The position numbers were made by a program, and so were the translations under genes. This document shows, piece by piece, positions 1 through 10,409 of a stretch of 64,000 nucleotides of DNA. Origin of the DNA: Mycobacterium sp. ACS4331 (lineage in GTDB: Bacteria; Actinomycetota; Actinomycetes; Mycobacteriales; Mycobacteriaceae); NCBI RefSeq assembly GCF_001667265.1, contig NZ_LZHW01000029.1, positions 1 through 64,000 on the forward strand, read 5' to 3'. Every line of letters starts with the position of its first letter. The first letter of the stretch is position 1. A model generated the notes under the pieces. It saw only the letters and a program-made list of their open reading frames with translations. It was not told the origin of the DNA and did no database searches.

Positions 1-159
1 TATCAGAGACAGCGTCCCCACCACACCCCCCGTACCCCGCGCACCACTGTGACCAGCGAATCTGTGCGCGATGGTCGCTTTTCGTGCCCAGCTCGGGGCC
101 TGCAACACCGCCCTGGCGGGGCCGAGGTGGGGCCGACGCGCCCTATTGGGGGACAAAGA

Positions 160-194
160 TGGAGAAAAGTGGGGGAGAGTGGGGTATGGTGGCG
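160..194 (+). promoter_or_regulatory. MraZ operator overlapping the dcw promoter
   Basis: Four T-G-G motifs sit exactly 10 bp apart: TGGAG at 160, TGGGG at 170, TGGGG at 180 and TGGCG at 190. MraZ of other bacteria binds direct TGGGN repeats separated by 5 bp, which is this geometry. A -10-like hexamer TATGGT (185-190) lies inside the array, so MraZ binding would block the promoter. The motif and spacing are seen; autoregulation is inferred from the family. Confidence 0.65.
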
Positions 195-255
195 GAGTGC
201 GGAGCGAGGGGGTCCGGACAGGTAAGGCCCAAGGGCTGGGATGCGGAGGTGACGA

Positions 256-687
256 GTGTTTCTCGGCACCTACACGCCCAAGCTCGACGACAAGGGGCGG
301 CTGACGTTGCCCGCGAAGTTCCGCGACGCACTGGCAGGAGGGTTGATGGTCACCAAAGGCCAAGATCACAGCCTCGCCGTGTATCCGCGGGCGGAGTTCG
401 AGGAGCGGGCTCGCAAGGCTGTCGCCGATGCCAAGGCCAACCCGGACAAGCGGGCTGACCTTCGAGTGTTCGCGGCGGCCGCCGATGAGCAGCACCCCGA
501 CAGTCAGGGCCGGATCACCCTGTCCGCAGACCACCGTCGCTATGCGGGGCTGTCCAAGGAGTGCGTGGTGATCGGTTCGGTCGACTACCTCGAGATCTGG
601 GACGCCCAAGCTTGGCAGACCTACCAGCAGACCCACGAAGAGAACTTCTCCGCAGCCGGCGATGAAGCGCTTTCCGACAGCTTGTGA
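256..687 (+). CDS. mraZ: MraZ, transcriptional regulator of the dcw cluster
   Basis: This 143-residue protein is the DNA-binding regulator that opens the division and cell-wall cluster in most bacteria. It starts [20 protein letters not shown], the classic first SpoVT/AbrB-like domain; a second copy (around 80-125) contains the matching [13 protein letters not shown] element. Length is normal for the family. The GTG start at 256 is preceded by GGAGGT at 245-250. The four-repeat operator about 60 bp upstream fits autorepression. The next gene, rsmH, starts inside its last codons, so the two are probably translationally coupled. Confidence 0.95.
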   Translation: MFLGTYTPKLDDKGRLTLPAKFRDALAGGLMVTKGQDHSLAVYPRAEFEERARKAVADAKANPDKRADLRVFAAAADEQHPDSQGRITLSADHRRYAGLSKECVVIGSVDYLEIWDAQAWQTYQQTHEENFSAAGDEALSDSL

Positions 688-1816
688 ACCGGCGAGTGAA
701 CCGGCCCGTGCATCGTGGCCTCTGTCCGAATCGGCCCTGGCGTACTTCCCCAACGCCAGGTCCGCATCGGGCAGGGACCTCGATGTGCGGGTGGCCAACC
801 ACCTGAGGGGCGGTGTCGCGGTGGCAGAAGATCAAGGCCCGTATGGTCACCTGCCGGTCCTGCTGGAACGCTGCGTCGATCTGCTCGCGCCCGCGTTGAC
901 CCGACATGGTCCGGACGGTGCACAGGCGGTGCTGGTCGATGCGACGCTCGGCGCCGGCGGGCATTCCGAACGCTTCCTGGAACAGTTCCCCGCGCTGCGC
1001 GTGATCGGCCTCGACCGCGACCCGAGCGCGCTGCAGATCGCCGGCGATCGCCTGGCTCGGTTCGGTGACCGGTTCACCTCGGTGCGTACGCGCTACGACG
1101 GCATCGCCGACGCCCTCGCCGAATGCGGTTTGAGCGCAACCCGATCCATCGACGGAGTGCTGTTCGACCTCGGGGTGTCGTCGATGCAGCTCGACCGCAC
1201 CGAGCGCGGGTTCTCCTACTCGGCGGACGCGCCGCTGGACATGCGGATGGATCCGGACCTGCCGCTGAGTGCAGCCGACATCCTCAACACCTTCGACAAG
1301 GGAGAGCTCACGGCGATCCTGCGTGAGTACGGCGAGGAGCGCTTCGCCTCCAGGATCGCCGCTCAGGTGGTCCGGCGCAGGCAGGTCAGACCGTTCACGA
1401 CGACAGCGGAACTGGTCGAGCTGCTCTACGAGGCCATTCCGGCGCCCGCGCGACGCACCGGCGGGCATCCGGCCAAGCGCACCTTCCAGGCCCTGCGGGT
1501 CGCGGTCAACGCCGAGCTGGATTCGCTGCGGGCCGCACTGCCCGCGGCGCTCGAGGCGGTGTCGGTCGGCGGACGGGTGGTCGTCATGGCCTATCAGTCG
1601 TTGGAGGATCGCATCGTCAAGTCGGAGTTCGCCGAGGCCACCGCCAGCCGGACGCCGCCCGGCCTGCCCGTCGAACTCCCCGGCCACGAACCGGAATTCG
1701 TGTCCGTGACTCGAGGCGCCGAACGGGCCGAGGCCGACGAGATCGAACAGAACCCGCGCGCAGCGGCAGTGCGACTGCGGGCAGTGCAACGAGCGACAGA
1801 ACGGGGTGGACTGTGA
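662..1816 (+). CDS. rsmH: RsmH, 16S rRNA m4C1402 methyltransferase
   Basis: S-adenosylmethionine-dependent N4-methyltransferase acting on 16S rRNA C1402, formerly MraW. The 384-residue product carries the family start [10 protein letters not shown] near residue 62, the SAM-binding motif [11 protein letters not shown] near 93, [11 protein letters not shown], and [13 protein letters not shown]. The first 60 residues form an extension containing LAYFPNAR, which resembles the start of the M. tuberculosis protein as I remember it, so the ATG at 662 is kept although it overlaps mraZ by 26 bp. No other in-frame start lies close by. Its end overlaps the ftsL start (GTGA). Confidence 0.95.
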   Translation: MKRFPTACEPASEPARASWPLSESALAYFPNARSASGRDLDVRVANHLRGGVAVAEDQGPYGHLPVLLERCVDLLAPALTRHGPDGAQAVLVDATLGAGGHSERFLEQFPALRVIGLDRDPSALQIAGDRLARFGDRFTSVRTRYDGIADALAECGLSATRSIDGVLFDLGVSSMQLDRTERGFSYSADAPLDMRMDPDLPLSAADILNTFDKGELTAILREYGEERFASRIAAQVVRRRQVRPFTTTAELVELLYEAIPAPARRTGGHPAKRTFQALRVAVNAELDSLRAALPAALEAVSVGGRVVVMAYQSLEDRIVKSEFAEATASRTPPGLPVELPGHEPEFVSVTRGAERAEADEIEQNPRAAAVRLRAVQRATERGGL

Positions 1817-2862
1817 AAGGCAAGCGTGTCGCGACGCCGAAGGGGTCGAACGCGAAGGCCGCCGACTCGGCTCGGCGCCGTCCCGCCTCGACGGCGGTCA
1901 AGGGGGCCCGCCGCGAGGACCCCCGCGAGCGTCGTCGCCGCCCCGACAACGACACCCGCAGGACAGCGCGTCGTCCCGTCGAACCGCCGCGGGACGGCCG
2001 GGGCCGAGGCCGCGACGCCCGCGCGCTCCAGCACGGCCCGGCCACCGCACCATCACGGCGGCCGGCCCGGCCCACGAGCGCGACGCAGGCGAAGGCCCGA
2101 GCCAAGGCCCGCAAGGCCAAGGCGCCCAAAGCTGTCCGCGTACCGCTGCGGGAACGGCTGCTCAATCGCATCGCCACCATCGACCTCAATCCCCGCACCC
2201 TGGCCGCGCGGGTGCCCTTCGTGGTGCTCGTGATCGGTGCACTCGGGGTGGGACTCGGTGTCACGCTGTGGCTTTCGACCGACGCCGCCGAGCGGTCGTA
2301 CGAATTGGGCAATGCCCGCCAGGCCAACCGCGTACTGATGCAGCAGAAGGAGGCCCTCGAACGCGATGTGCTGGAGGCCCAGGCCGCACCGGCGCTCGCC
2401 GAGGCAGCTCGAAACCTCGGGATGATCCCGTCCCGCGACACCGCGCATCTGGTCAAGGACCCGACCGGCAACTGGATCGTGGTGGGCACCCCCAAACCGG
2501 CCGAGGGCGTGCCGCCGCCGCCGCTGAACACCCCCCTTCCCGACGAGCGCCCCGCGCCCCCGCCGACGCCGGCCAACCCTGAGCGTGCGGTGCGGCTGCC
2601 GGCGCCGCCCGTCGCCGAACCGGTCGTTCCGCCGGTGCAGCCCCTGGTCGCCATACCTGCGCCCCTGCCCGCGGCGGGTCCTGAGGTGCTGGTCCGCCCG
2701 TCGGCTCCGGCGCCGCCGCTTGACCATGCACCGGTGGCCACGCCCGCGGCACCGCTGCCGGGTCCGGCCCCGAGCCCGCTTGAGGGGCCCGTGCCGGGTC
2801 TGCTGCCCGCGCCCGCACCCGCACCCGCAGCGCTCGCGCCCGCACCCGAGGCCACGGCATGA
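1813..2862 (+). CDS. ftsL: FtsL-like proline-rich division membrane protein
   Basis: Position between rsmH and pbpB identifies this as the mycobacterial FtsL equivalent (Rv2164c type). The 349-residue chain has a very basic cytoplasmic N-terminus of about 125 residues, one membrane segment near 132-154 ([18 protein letters not shown]), a short coiled-coil-like stretch (about 160-200, leucine, glutamine and glutamate rich), then a proline/alanine-rich extracytoplasmic tail to the end. Classical FtsL is only about 100 residues; the long basic head and proline tail are mycobacterial features. It is expected to work with FtsQ and FtsB in activating septal synthesis. The GTG start overlaps the rsmH stop; the end overlaps pbpB by ATGA. 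Confidence 0.85.
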   Translation: MKGKRVATPKGSNAKAADSARRRPASTAVKGARREDPRERRRRPDNDTRRTARRPVEPPRDGRGRGRDARALQHGPATAPSRRPARPTSATQAKARAKARKAKAPKAVRVPLRERLLNRIATIDLNPRTLAARVPFVVLVIGALGVGLGVTLWLSTDAAERSYELGNARQANRVLMQQKEALERDVLEAQAAPALAEAARNLGMIPSRDTAHLVKDPTGNWIVVGTPKPAEGVPPPPLNTPLPDERPAPPPTPANPERAVRLPAPPVAEPVVPPVQPLVAIPAPLPAAGPEVLVRPSAPAPPLDHAPVATPAAPLPGPAPSPLEGPVPGLLPAPAPAPAALAPAPEATA

Positions 2863-4742
2863 GTCGCAAGCCCGACCCCAGCGGTCCCGGACACTCCGCG
2901 CGCGCTCGGCGCACTCGTGAGATCAGTGAACCCGACTCCGGCACGGCGTCATTCGCCTTCCGTCACAGGATCGGGAGCGCGGCGATCTTTCTGGTGCTGA
3001 TCGTCGTGTCGGCCCAGCTGTTCAGCCTGCAGGTTCCGCGGGCGCCGGAACTGCGTGCGCAGGCCGCGGGCCAGTTGAAGGTCACCGACGTCGAAAAAGC
3101 CGTCCGCGGCAGCATCGTCGACCGCAACTTCGACAAGCTCGCGTTCACGATCGAGGCCCGCGCGCTGACGTTCCAGCCGGTGCGGATCCGCGAGCAGCTG
3201 GCCGCGGCGCGGGAGAAGTCGGAGAAGGCGCCCGACCCCAAGCAGCGCCTGCGAGACATCGCACGCGGGGTCGCCGAGAAACTGGACAACCGGCCCGACA
3301 TGGCCACCCTGCTGCGCAAGCTCAACAGCGCGGAGACCTTCGTCTACCTGGCCCGTGCCGTGGATCCCGCGGTGGCCACCGCCATCTCGGAGGAGTTCCC
3401 CGAGGTCGGTTCCGAGCGTCAGGACCTGCGGCAGTATCCCGGCGGCGCGCTGGCCGCCAACATCGTGGGGGGCATCGACTGGGATGGCCACGGCCTTCTG
3501 GGTCTTGAGGACTCCATGGACGCGGTGCTGGCGGGCACGGACGGGTCGATCACCTACGACCGCGGTTCCGACGGCGTCGTCATCCCCGGCAGCTACCGCA
3601 ACCGGCACAGCGCGGTCGACGGATCGACCGTGCAGCTGACCATCGACGACGACATCCAGTTCCATGTGCAGCAGCAGGTGCAGATGGCCAAGGACGCCTC
3701 AGGCGCGGCCAACGTCTCGGCCGTCGTCCTCGACGCCAAAACCGGTGAAGTGCTGGCGATGTCGAATGACAACACGTTCGACCCGTCCCAGGACATCGGC
3801 AGGCAGGGCGACCGGCAGATGGGCAACCTGTCGGTCTCGTCGCCGTTCGAGCCGGGGTCGGTCAACAAGATCGTCACCGCGGCCGCGGCGATCGAGTACG
3901 GCCTGACCAATCCCGATGAGGTGCTGCAGGTTCCGGGCTCGATCGACATGGGCGGTGTCACAGTCGGTGACGCGTGGAAGCACGGCGTCATGCCCTACAC
4001 CACCACCGGCGTGTTCGGGAAGTCCTCCAACGTCGGGACGCTGATGCTGGCGCAGCGGATCGGCGAGGAGCGCTGGTTTGAGATGTTGCGCAAGTTCGGG
4101 CTCGGGCAGCGCGCGAACGTCGGCCTGCCCGGCGAGAGCGCGGGCCTGGTGCCGCCGATGGCCCAGTGGTCGGGCAGCACCTTCGCCAACCTGCCCATCG
4201 GACAGGGTCTTTCGATGACCCTGCTGCAGATGACCGGCATGTACCAGGCCATCGCCAACGACGGGATCCGGATTCCGCCGCGCATCATCAAGGCCACGAT
4301 CGCGCCCGACGGCACCCGCACCGAGGAACCGCGGCCCGAGGGTGTTCGGGTGGTCTCGGCGCAGACCGCGCAGACCGTGCGCAACATGTTCCGCGCGATC
4401 GTGCAGCGCGACCCGATGGGCTACCAGCAGGGCACCGGCCCGCAGGCCGCCGTCGAGGGCTACCAGGTGGCGGGCAAGACCGGCACCGCCCAGCAGATCA
4501 ACCCCGCCTGCGGCTGCTACTACAGCGACGTCTACTGGATCACCTTCGCCGGTATGGCGACCGTGGACGACCCGCGGTACGTCATCGGCGTGATGATGGA
4601 CGCCCCGCACCGCGCCGCCGACGGCAGCCCCGGCTCGTCGGCCGCGCCGCTGTTCCACAACATCGCCGCCTGGCTCATGCAGCGGGAGAACGTCCCGCTG
4701 TCGCCGGATCCGGGACCGCCGCTGATGCTGCAGGCCACCTGA
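2859..4742 (+). CDS. pbpB: PbpB (FtsI/PBP3), septal transpeptidase
   Basis: Class B penicillin-binding protein that cross-links septal peptidoglycan as partner of FtsW. The 627-residue chain has a short cytoplasmic head, a signal anchor near 35-55 ([17 protein letters not shown]), a dimerisation/pedestal domain, and a C-terminal transpeptidase domain. Catalytic motifs are intact: SxxK as S334-V-N-K in EPGSVNK, SxN as S389-S-N in KSSNVG, and KTG at 540-542. The cysteines in [10 protein letters not shown] after KTG could form a disulfide. It overlaps ftsL by ATGA and is followed by 30-85 bp before murE. Confidence 0.96.
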   Translation: MSRKPDPSGPGHSARARRTREISEPDSGTASFAFRHRIGSAAIFLVLIVVSAQLFSLQVPRAPELRAQAAGQLKVTDVEKAVRGSIVDRNFDKLAFTIEARALTFQPVRIREQLAAAREKSEKAPDPKQRLRDIARGVAEKLDNRPDMATLLRKLNSAETFVYLARAVDPAVATAISEEFPEVGSERQDLRQYPGGALAANIVGGIDWDGHGLLGLEDSMDAVLAGTDGSITYDRGSDGVVIPGSYRNRHSAVDGSTVQLTIDDDIQFHVQQQVQMAKDASGAANVSAVVLDAKTGEVLAMSNDNTFDPSQDIGRQGDRQMGNLSVSSPFEPGSVNKIVTAAAAIEYGLTNPDEVLQVPGSIDMGGVTVGDAWKHGVMPYTTTGVFGKSSNVGTLMLAQRIGEERWFEMLRKFGLGQRANVGLPGESAGLVPPMAQWSGSTFANLPIGQGLSMTLLQMTGMYQAIANDGIRIPPRIIKATIAPDGTRTEEPRPEGVRVVSAQTAQTVRNMFRAIVQRDPMGYQQGTGPQAAVEGYQVAGKTGTAQQINPACGCYYSDVYWITFAGMATVDDPRYVIGVMMDAPHRAADGSPGSSAAPLFHNIAAWLMQRENVPLSPDPGPPLMLQAT

Positions 4743-4827
4743 CGCGCAGGACCCCCGCCGCTCGCTCGGTAGGGTGTCAGGCTGGTCGGAACACCCGACG
4801 ATGGCTGCGCGGACGGAGGTGCTTGGA

Positions 4828-6354
4828 GTGTCGATCCTGCGTCCTGAGGGCGTTCCCGGGGTGTCGTTGGGCCGGTTGGCCGGCGCCGTCGGCGCGACTC
4901 TGACCGGACCGGCGGACCTTGTCGTCACGGGAGTGACCCTGCGTGGTCAGGAGGCCCGGCCGGGAGACCTGTTCGCGGCGCTGCCCGGGGCCTCGGCCCA
5001 CGGCGCCGCCTACGCCGGGGATGCGTTGGCCCGCGGCGCCGTCGCCGTGCTGACCGACACCGCCGGTGCGGCCGTGCTGGGCCGGTCCGCGCCCACGGCG
5101 CCCGTCCTGGTGCACGACGATCCGAGATCGGTGCTGGGCAGGGCCGCCGCCGAGGTCTACGGCTGGCCGTCGGAGCACCTGACCGTCGTCGGCGTCACCG
5201 GCACGTCCGGCAAGACCACCACCACGCACCTCATCGAGGCCGGTCTGCGTGCCGCGGGCCGGCGCCCCGGTCTGATCGGCACAGTCGGCGTCCGCATCGA
5301 CGGCCAGGACGTCCCGAGCGCACTGACCACACCCGAGGCGCCTGCGCTGCAGGGCCTGCTCGCGGCCATGGTCCAGCGCGGTGTCGACACCGCGGTCATG
5401 GAGGTCTCCAGCCACGCGCTGTCGCTGGGGCGCGTGGACGGCATCGGCTTCGCGGTGGGCGGGTTCACCAACCTCTCGCGCGACCACCTCGACTTCCACC
5501 CGACGATGGCCGACTACTTCGAGGCCAAGGCGCGGCTGTTCGCCGCGGACTCGCCGGGGCATGCGCGTCTCGCCGTGATCTGCGTCGACGACGAGGCCGG
5601 ACGTGCCATGGCGGCCCGGGCCGGGCGCGCCGTGACCGTCAGCGCCACCGGACCCGCCGACTGGACCGTGGAGGACGTCGTGGTCACCGGCGACGGTGCC
5701 CAGGAGTTCACGGCCGTCGATCCGGCCGGTGTGCACCACCGCGTCGGCATCAGACTGCCCGGCGGCTACAACATCGCCAACTGCCTTGTCGCGCTGGCAA
5801 TCCTCGACGCCATCGGGGTGGCCCCGGAGCAGGCCGCGCCGGGTCTGATGGCCGCGACCGTGCCGGGTCGGCTCGAACCGATCGAGCGCGGACAGGACTT
5901 CCTGGCGCTCGTGGACTACGCGCACAAGCCCGGTGCGCTGCGCGCGGTGCTCGAGACCCTGCGCAGGCAGGACGGTGTCGGCCGCATCGCGGTCGTGTTC
6001 GGTGCCGGAGGCAACCGCGACGCCGGCAAGCGTGCGCCGATGGGTGCCACCGCAGCCGAACTCGCCGACCTCGTGGTCGTCACCGACGACAACCCCCGCG
6101 ACGAGGATCCGGCGGCGATCCGCGCCGAGGTCGTCGCCGGCGCCACCGGGGCGGCCACCCTGGCGCAGATCGTTGAGATCGGCGATCGGCGTGCCGCGAT
6201 CGCGCACGCCGTCGCCTGGGCCCGCGCCGGGGACGTGGTGTTGATCGCCGGCAAGGGGCACGAGACGGGACAGACCGCGGGCGGCACGACGGTGCCGTTC
6301 GACGACCGGGTCGAGTTGGCGACGGCGCTCGACGCACGACAGGCGGCACGATGA
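4828..6354 (+). CDS. murE: MurE, UDP-MurNAc-L-Ala-D-Glu:meso-DAP ligase
   Basis: Cytoplasmic Mur ligase that adds meso-diaminopimelate to UDP-MurNAc-dipeptide using ATP. Visible are the P-loop TGTSGKTTT near residue 124, the central motif [12 protein letters not shown], and DNPRDEDP near 421; DNPR is the known meso-DAP recognition signature. I chose the GTG at 4828 (508 residues) because GGAGG at 4815-4819 stands 8 bp upstream, while earlier in-frame starts at 4774 (GTG) and 4801 (ATG) lack a ribosome site. The N-terminus therefore remains uncertain by up to 18 residues. It ends ATGA into murF. Confidence 0.95.
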   Translation: MSILRPEGVPGVSLGRLAGAVGATLTGPADLVVTGVTLRGQEARPGDLFAALPGASAHGAAYAGDALARGAVAVLTDTAGAAVLGRSAPTAPVLVHDDPRSVLGRAAAEVYGWPSEHLTVVGVTGTSGKTTTTHLIEAGLRAAGRRPGLIGTVGVRIDGQDVPSALTTPEAPALQGLLAAMVQRGVDTAVMEVSSHALSLGRVDGIGFAVGGFTNLSRDHLDFHPTMADYFEAKARLFAADSPGHARLAVICVDDEAGRAMAARAGRAVTVSATGPADWTVEDVVVTGDGAQEFTAVDPAGVHHRVGIRLPGGYNIANCLVALAILDAIGVAPEQAAPGLMAATVPGRLEPIERGQDFLALVDYAHKPGALRAVLETLRRQDGVGRIAVVFGAGGNRDAGKRAPMGATAAELADLVVVTDDNPRDEDPAAIRAEVVAGATGAATLAQIVEIGDRRAAIAHAVAWARAGDVVLIAGKGHETGQTAGGTTVPFDDRVELATALDARQAAR

Positions 6355-7859
6355 TCGAACTGACTCTGGTCGAGATCGCGGACATCGTCGGCGGCCGACT
6401 CGCCGACATCAGCGAGCAGGAGGCCGCGGCCACGGTGGTGACCGGCACCGTGGAGTTCGACACCCGCGCACTGGGCCCCGGCGGCCTGTTCCTGGCGCTG
6501 CCCGGCGCACGGGCCGACGGACATGACTTCGCACCGGCCGCCATCGAGGCGGGGGCGGTCGCGGTGCTGGCCGCCCGCCCGGTGGGCGTGCCCGCGATCG
6601 TGGTCCCGCCCGTGGACCCCGGCGACAGCGGCGCCAGCGTGCTCGAGCATGACCGCGACGGCGCAGGGGCCGCGGTGCTGGCCGCGCTGGCCAGACTCGC
6701 GGGAGCGGTCGCGCGCCGCCTGGCCGCTGACGGGTTGACCATCATCGGTGTCACCGGATCGTCGGGCAAGACCTCGACCAAGGACCTGCTGGCCGCGGTG
6801 CTGGCGCCGCTGGGCCAGGTCGTCGCCCCGCCCGGGTCGTTCAACAACGAACTCGGCCATCCATGGACCGTGCTGCGCGCCACCGGTGACACCGACTTCC
6901 TGGTGCTGGAGATGTCGGCGCGGCACCGCGGCAACATCGCGGAACTGGCCAGGATCGCGCCGCCGCGCATCGCCGTGGTGCTCAACGTGGGCACCGCCCA
7001 CCTCGGCGAGTTCGGCTCCCGGCAGGCCATTGCGGACACGAAAGCCGAGTTGGCGCAGGCGGTTTCGTCCGACGGGGTGGTGGTGCTCAACGTCGACGAC
7101 ACGGCGGTCGCGGCGATGTCCGCCGTCACCGACGCCAAGGTGGTGCGGGTCAGTCGCAGCGCCGCCGCCGGTGCCGCCGAGGTCTGGGCCGACCAGGTGG
7201 CACTCGACGACCTGGCCCGGCCTCGATTCCATCTGCACTGGGGTGATCAGGACGTCCCGGTGGCGCTCGCGGTACACGGCGACCATCAGGTGACCAATGC
7301 GCTGTGTGCCGCGGCCGTGGCGCTCGAATGCGGCGCCACCGGCGAGCAGATCGCGACCGCGCTGGCCACCGCCGGACCCGCGTCACCGCACCGCATGGCC
7401 GTGACGACCCGGGCCGACGGCGTCACGGTCGTCAACGACGCCTACAACGCCAATCCGGACTCCATGCGCGCCGGTCTGCAGGCGCTGGCCTGGATGGCGC
7501 GCTCGGCCGATGGACCGCAGGGACCACGACGCAGTTTCGCCGTACTCGGTGAGATGGCCGAACTCGGTGAGGACACGATTTCCGAGCACGACCGCATCGG
7601 CCGGCTCGCGGTGCGCTTAGATGTGTCACGGTTGATCGTCGTGGGAACCGGGAGGGCAGTGGGCGCCATGCACCAGGGTGCGGTCATGGAGGGGTCGTGG
7701 GGATCGGAGGCGGTCCGCGTCGACGATGTCGATGCGGCGCTGGCGCTTCTGCGTGCCGAACTGGCGCCCGGCGACGTCGTGCTGGTGAAGGCCTCGAACT
7801 CGGTGGGCCTGGCCGCCCTGGCGCAGACGCTGGTCGACGACCCTGAGGGCGGCGAATGA
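6351..7859 (+). CDS. murF: MurF, D-Ala-D-Ala adding enzyme
   Basis: ATP-dependent ligase that adds D-Ala-D-Ala to UDP-MurNAc-tripeptide, completing the soluble pentapeptide precursor. The 502-residue protein shows the P-loop [11 protein letters not shown] near residue 135, [10 protein letters not shown], the Mur central motif [10 protein letters not shown], and [11 protein letters not shown] in the C-terminal domain, all typical of MurF. It starts in an ATGA overlap with murE and ends in another with mraY, so the three are expected to be co-translated. Confidence 0.96.
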   Translation: MIELTLVEIADIVGGRLADISEQEAAATVVTGTVEFDTRALGPGGLFLALPGARADGHDFAPAAIEAGAVAVLAARPVGVPAIVVPPVDPGDSGASVLEHDRDGAGAAVLAALARLAGAVARRLAADGLTIIGVTGSSGKTSTKDLLAAVLAPLGQVVAPPGSFNNELGHPWTVLRATGDTDFLVLEMSARHRGNIAELARIAPPRIAVVLNVGTAHLGEFGSRQAIADTKAELAQAVSSDGVVVLNVDDTAVAAMSAVTDAKVVRVSRSAAAGAAEVWADQVALDDLARPRFHLHWGDQDVPVALAVHGDHQVTNALCAAAVALECGATGEQIATALATAGPASPHRMAVTTRADGVTVVNDAYNANPDSMRAGLQALAWMARSADGPQGPRRSFAVLGEMAELGEDTISEHDRIGRLAVRLDVSRLIVVGTGRAVGAMHQGAVMEGSWGSEAVRVDDVDAALALLRAELAPGDVVLVKASNSVGLAALAQTLVDDPEGGE

Positions 7860-8935
7860 AACTGATCCTGATCGCCGTCGGCCTTTCGCTGGCGGTGTCG
7901 ATCCTGCTGACCCCGGCCCTGATCAGGCTGTTCACCAAGCAGGGCTTCGGGCACGAGATCCGTGAGGACGGCCCGCCGAGCCACAAGACCAAGCGCGGCA
8001 CGCCGTCGATGGGCGGCGTCGCGATCCTGGCCGGCATCTGGGCCGGTTACCTGGGTACGCACCTGATCGGCCTCGCACTCGACGGCACCGGGCCGTCGGC
8101 CACCGGGATGCTCGTGCTGGGCCTGGCCACGGCGCTGGGCATCGTGGGGTTCCTCGACGACCTGATCAAGATCCGCAGGTCCCGCAACCTGGGCCTGAAC
8201 AAGACCGCCAAGACCGTCGGCCAGGTGCTGGCGGCCGTCCTGTTCGGCGTGCTCGTGCTGCAGTTCCGCAACGCCGACGGGCTCACGCCGGCCAGCACCG
8301 AACTGTCCTATGTCCGCGAGATCGCCACGATCACGCTGCCGCCGCTGCTGTTCGTGCTGTTCGTGGTCCTGATCGTGTCGGCCTGGTCCAACGCGGTGAA
8401 CTTCACCGACGGTCTCGACGGCCTCGCGGCGGGCAGCATGGGCATGGTCAGCGCGGCGTATGTGCTGATCACGTTCTGGCAGTACCGCAACGCGTGCGCG
8501 ACGGCGCCGGACCTGGGCTGCTACAACGTGCGTGACCCGCTGGACCTGGCGATCATCGCGGCGGCCACCGCGGGCGCCTGTATCGGCTTCCTGTGGTGGA
8601 ACGCGGCACCGGCCAAGATCTTCATGGGTGACACCGGCTCGCTGGCGCTGGGCGGCATCATCGCCGGTCTGTCGGTGACCAGCCGCACCGAGGTGCTCGC
8701 GGTCGTGCTCGGCGCGCTGTTCGTGGCCGAGATCGTGTCGGTGGTCGTGCAGATCCTGGCCTTCCGCACCACGGGCCGGCGGGTGTTCCGGATGGCGCCG
8801 TTCCATCACCACTTCGAACTCGTCGGATGGGCCGAGACGACCGTCATCATCCGGTTCTGGCTGCTCACCGCGATCGCCTGCGGCCTGGGCGTGGCGTTGT
8901 TCTACGGCGAGTGGCTGACCACGATCGGCGCCTGA
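7856..8935 (+). CDS. mraY: MraY (MurX), phospho-MurNAc-pentapeptide translocase
   Basis: Integral membrane enzyme moving phospho-MurNAc-pentapeptide from UDP onto decaprenyl phosphate to make lipid I. The 359-residue protein is strongly hydrophobic with about ten membrane segments. Diagnostic motifs are [19 protein letters not shown] (Mg-binding aspartates), [24 protein letters not shown] and the FHHHFELVG histidine cluster near residue 317. Length matches the family. Start overlaps murF by ATGA; murD follows one base after the stop. Confidence 0.97.
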   Translation: MKLILIAVGLSLAVSILLTPALIRLFTKQGFGHEIREDGPPSHKTKRGTPSMGGVAILAGIWAGYLGTHLIGLALDGTGPSATGMLVLGLATALGIVGFLDDLIKIRRSRNLGLNKTAKTVGQVLAAVLFGVLVLQFRNADGLTPASTELSYVREIATITLPPLLFVLFVVLIVSAWSNAVNFTDGLDGLAAGSMGMVSAAYVLITFWQYRNACATAPDLGCYNVRDPLDLAIIAAATAGACIGFLWWNAAPAKIFMGDTGSLALGGIIAGLSVTSRTEVLAVVLGALFVAEIVSVVVQILAFRTTGRRVFRMAPFHHHFELVGWAETTVIIRFWLLTAIACGLGVALFYGEWLTTIGA

Positions 8936-8936
8936 G

Positions 8937-10397
8937 GTGACCGGACCGCTGGCTGCCGGCACCCGCGTCCTGGTCGTGGGGGCGGGGGTGACGGGCCGCG
9001 CGCTGCTGTCGGCGCTGACGCCGCTGGGAGTCCTGGCCGACCTGACCGACGACAACCCGATGGCGTTGGAGCCGTTCGCCTTCCAGGGTGTGCGGGTGAT
9101 CGACGGTGACTCCGCGGCGCAGCGGGTGGGTGACTATGCGCTGGTGGCCGTCAGCCCGGGCCTGCCGCCCACCTCGCCCATCGCGACGGCCGCGGCCCGA
9201 GCCGGAATCCCGGTGATCGGTGACGTCGAACTGGCCTGGCGCCTGGATCAGGCAGGCGTATTCGGGCCCCCTCGGCGCTGGCTCGTCGTGACCGGCACCA
9301 ACGGCAAGACCACGACAACCTCGATGCTGCACGCGATGCTCACCGCGGCCGGGCGGCGCAGCCTGCTGTGCGGCAACATCGGTGACCCCGTCCTCGATGT
9401 GCTCGCGTCCCCGTCGGAGTTCCTGGCGGTCGAGCTGTCGAGTTTCCAACTGCACTGGTCGTCGTCGCTGCGGCCGGAGGCGGGGGTGGTGCTCAACATC
9501 GCCGAGGATCACCTGGACTGGCACGGCTCGCTCGAGCACTACGCGGGAGCCAAGGCGAAGGTGCTCGAGGGCCGGGTGGCGGTCGTCGGTCTCGACGATG
9601 CGCTGGCGTCGGCGCTGCTGGACTCGGCGTCGGCCCCGGTTCGGGTCGGGTTCCGGCTCGGCCCACCCGGGCCCGGAGAACTCGGCGTGCGGGACGGCAT
9701 GCTGGTCGACCGCGCCTTCGCGGACGGCGACGGCGTGCCGCTCGCGCCGGTCGACGCCATTCCGGTGGCCGGGCCCGTGGGCGTGCTCGATGCCCTGGCC
9801 GCGGCGGCACTGGCCCGCGCCGTCGACGTGTCGGCAGAGGCGATCGCCGAGGCGCTGGCGACCTTCCGGGTCGGACGGCACCGTGCCGAGGTGGTGGGCG
9901 AGGTCGACGGGGTGTCCTACGTCGACGACTCGAAGGCCACCAACCCGCATGCCGCCGAGGCCTCGATCAATGCGTTCCCGCGTGTCGTATGGATTGCCGG
10001 CGGGCTGCTCAAGGGCGCATCCGTCGATGACATGGTGGCCAGGGTCGCCGATCGGCTGGTTGCTGCGGTCCTGATCGGGCGCGACCGGGCTGTGATTGCC
10101 GACGCCTTGGCGCGACACGCACCCGATGTCCCCGTGGTTGCGTTGGTGGCGGGGGAGGATGTTGGGGTGCTTGGGACAGATGAGTCAGCTGTGACTCGTG
10201 TGATTGATATCGCGGACGGCGCGTTGGGGGACGCGGTGATGGCTCAGGCCGTCACGGCGGCGCGCGAGTTCGCCGCCCCCGGCGACACTGTGCTGTTGGC
10301 GCCCGCGGGCGCCTCCTTCGATCAGTTCAGCGGCTACTCCGACCGCGGCGACCGATTCGCCGCCGCGGTACGGGCCCTGACCGCCACCGGCCGGTAG
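8937..10397 (+). CDS. murD: MurD, UDP-MurNAc-L-Ala:D-Glu ligase
   Basis: Mur ligase that adds D-glutamate to UDP-MurNAc-L-alanine. The 486-residue sequence opens with a Rossmann-like UDP-binding segment ([14 protein letters not shown]), has P-loop [10 protein letters not shown] near residue 119, central motif [11 protein letters not shown], and [12 protein letters not shown] plus WIAGG in the C-terminal domain. GTG start at 8937 lies directly after the mraY stop, implying coupling. The end is followed by 12 bp and then ftsW. Confidence 0.96.
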   Translation: MTGPLAAGTRVLVVGAGVTGRALLSALTPLGVLADLTDDNPMALEPFAFQGVRVIDGDSAAQRVGDYALVAVSPGLPPTSPIATAAARAGIPVIGDVELAWRLDQAGVFGPPRRWLVVTGTNGKTTTTSMLHAMLTAAGRRSLLCGNIGDPVLDVLASPSEFLAVELSSFQLHWSSSLRPEAGVVLNIAEDHLDWHGSLEHYAGAKAKVLEGRVAVVGLDDALASALLDSASAPVRVGFRLGPPGPGELGVRDGMLVDRAFADGDGVPLAPVDAIPVAGPVGVLDALAAAALARAVDVSAEAIAEALATFRVGRHRAEVVGEVDGVSYVDDSKATNPHAAEASINAFPRVVWIAGGLLKGASVDDMVARVADRLVAAVLIGRDRAVIADALARHAPDVPVVALVAGEDVGVLGTDESAVTRVIDIADGALGDAVMAQAVTAAREFAAPGDTVLLAPAGASFDQFSGYSDRGDRFAAAVRALTATGR

Positions 10398-10409
10398 GAG
10401 TCCGGGGCG

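Noticed and set aside
1-159. Overlapping short frames before mraZ
   Set aside because: Compositionally biased, mutually overlapping, none with a ribosome site; I see nothing functional in 1-159 beyond G-rich DNA.
4774-4827. Longer N-terminus of MurE from GTG 4774 or ATG 4801
   Set aside because: Neither start has a ribosome site, while GGAGG stands 8 bp before GTG 4828. Not excluded, only less likely.
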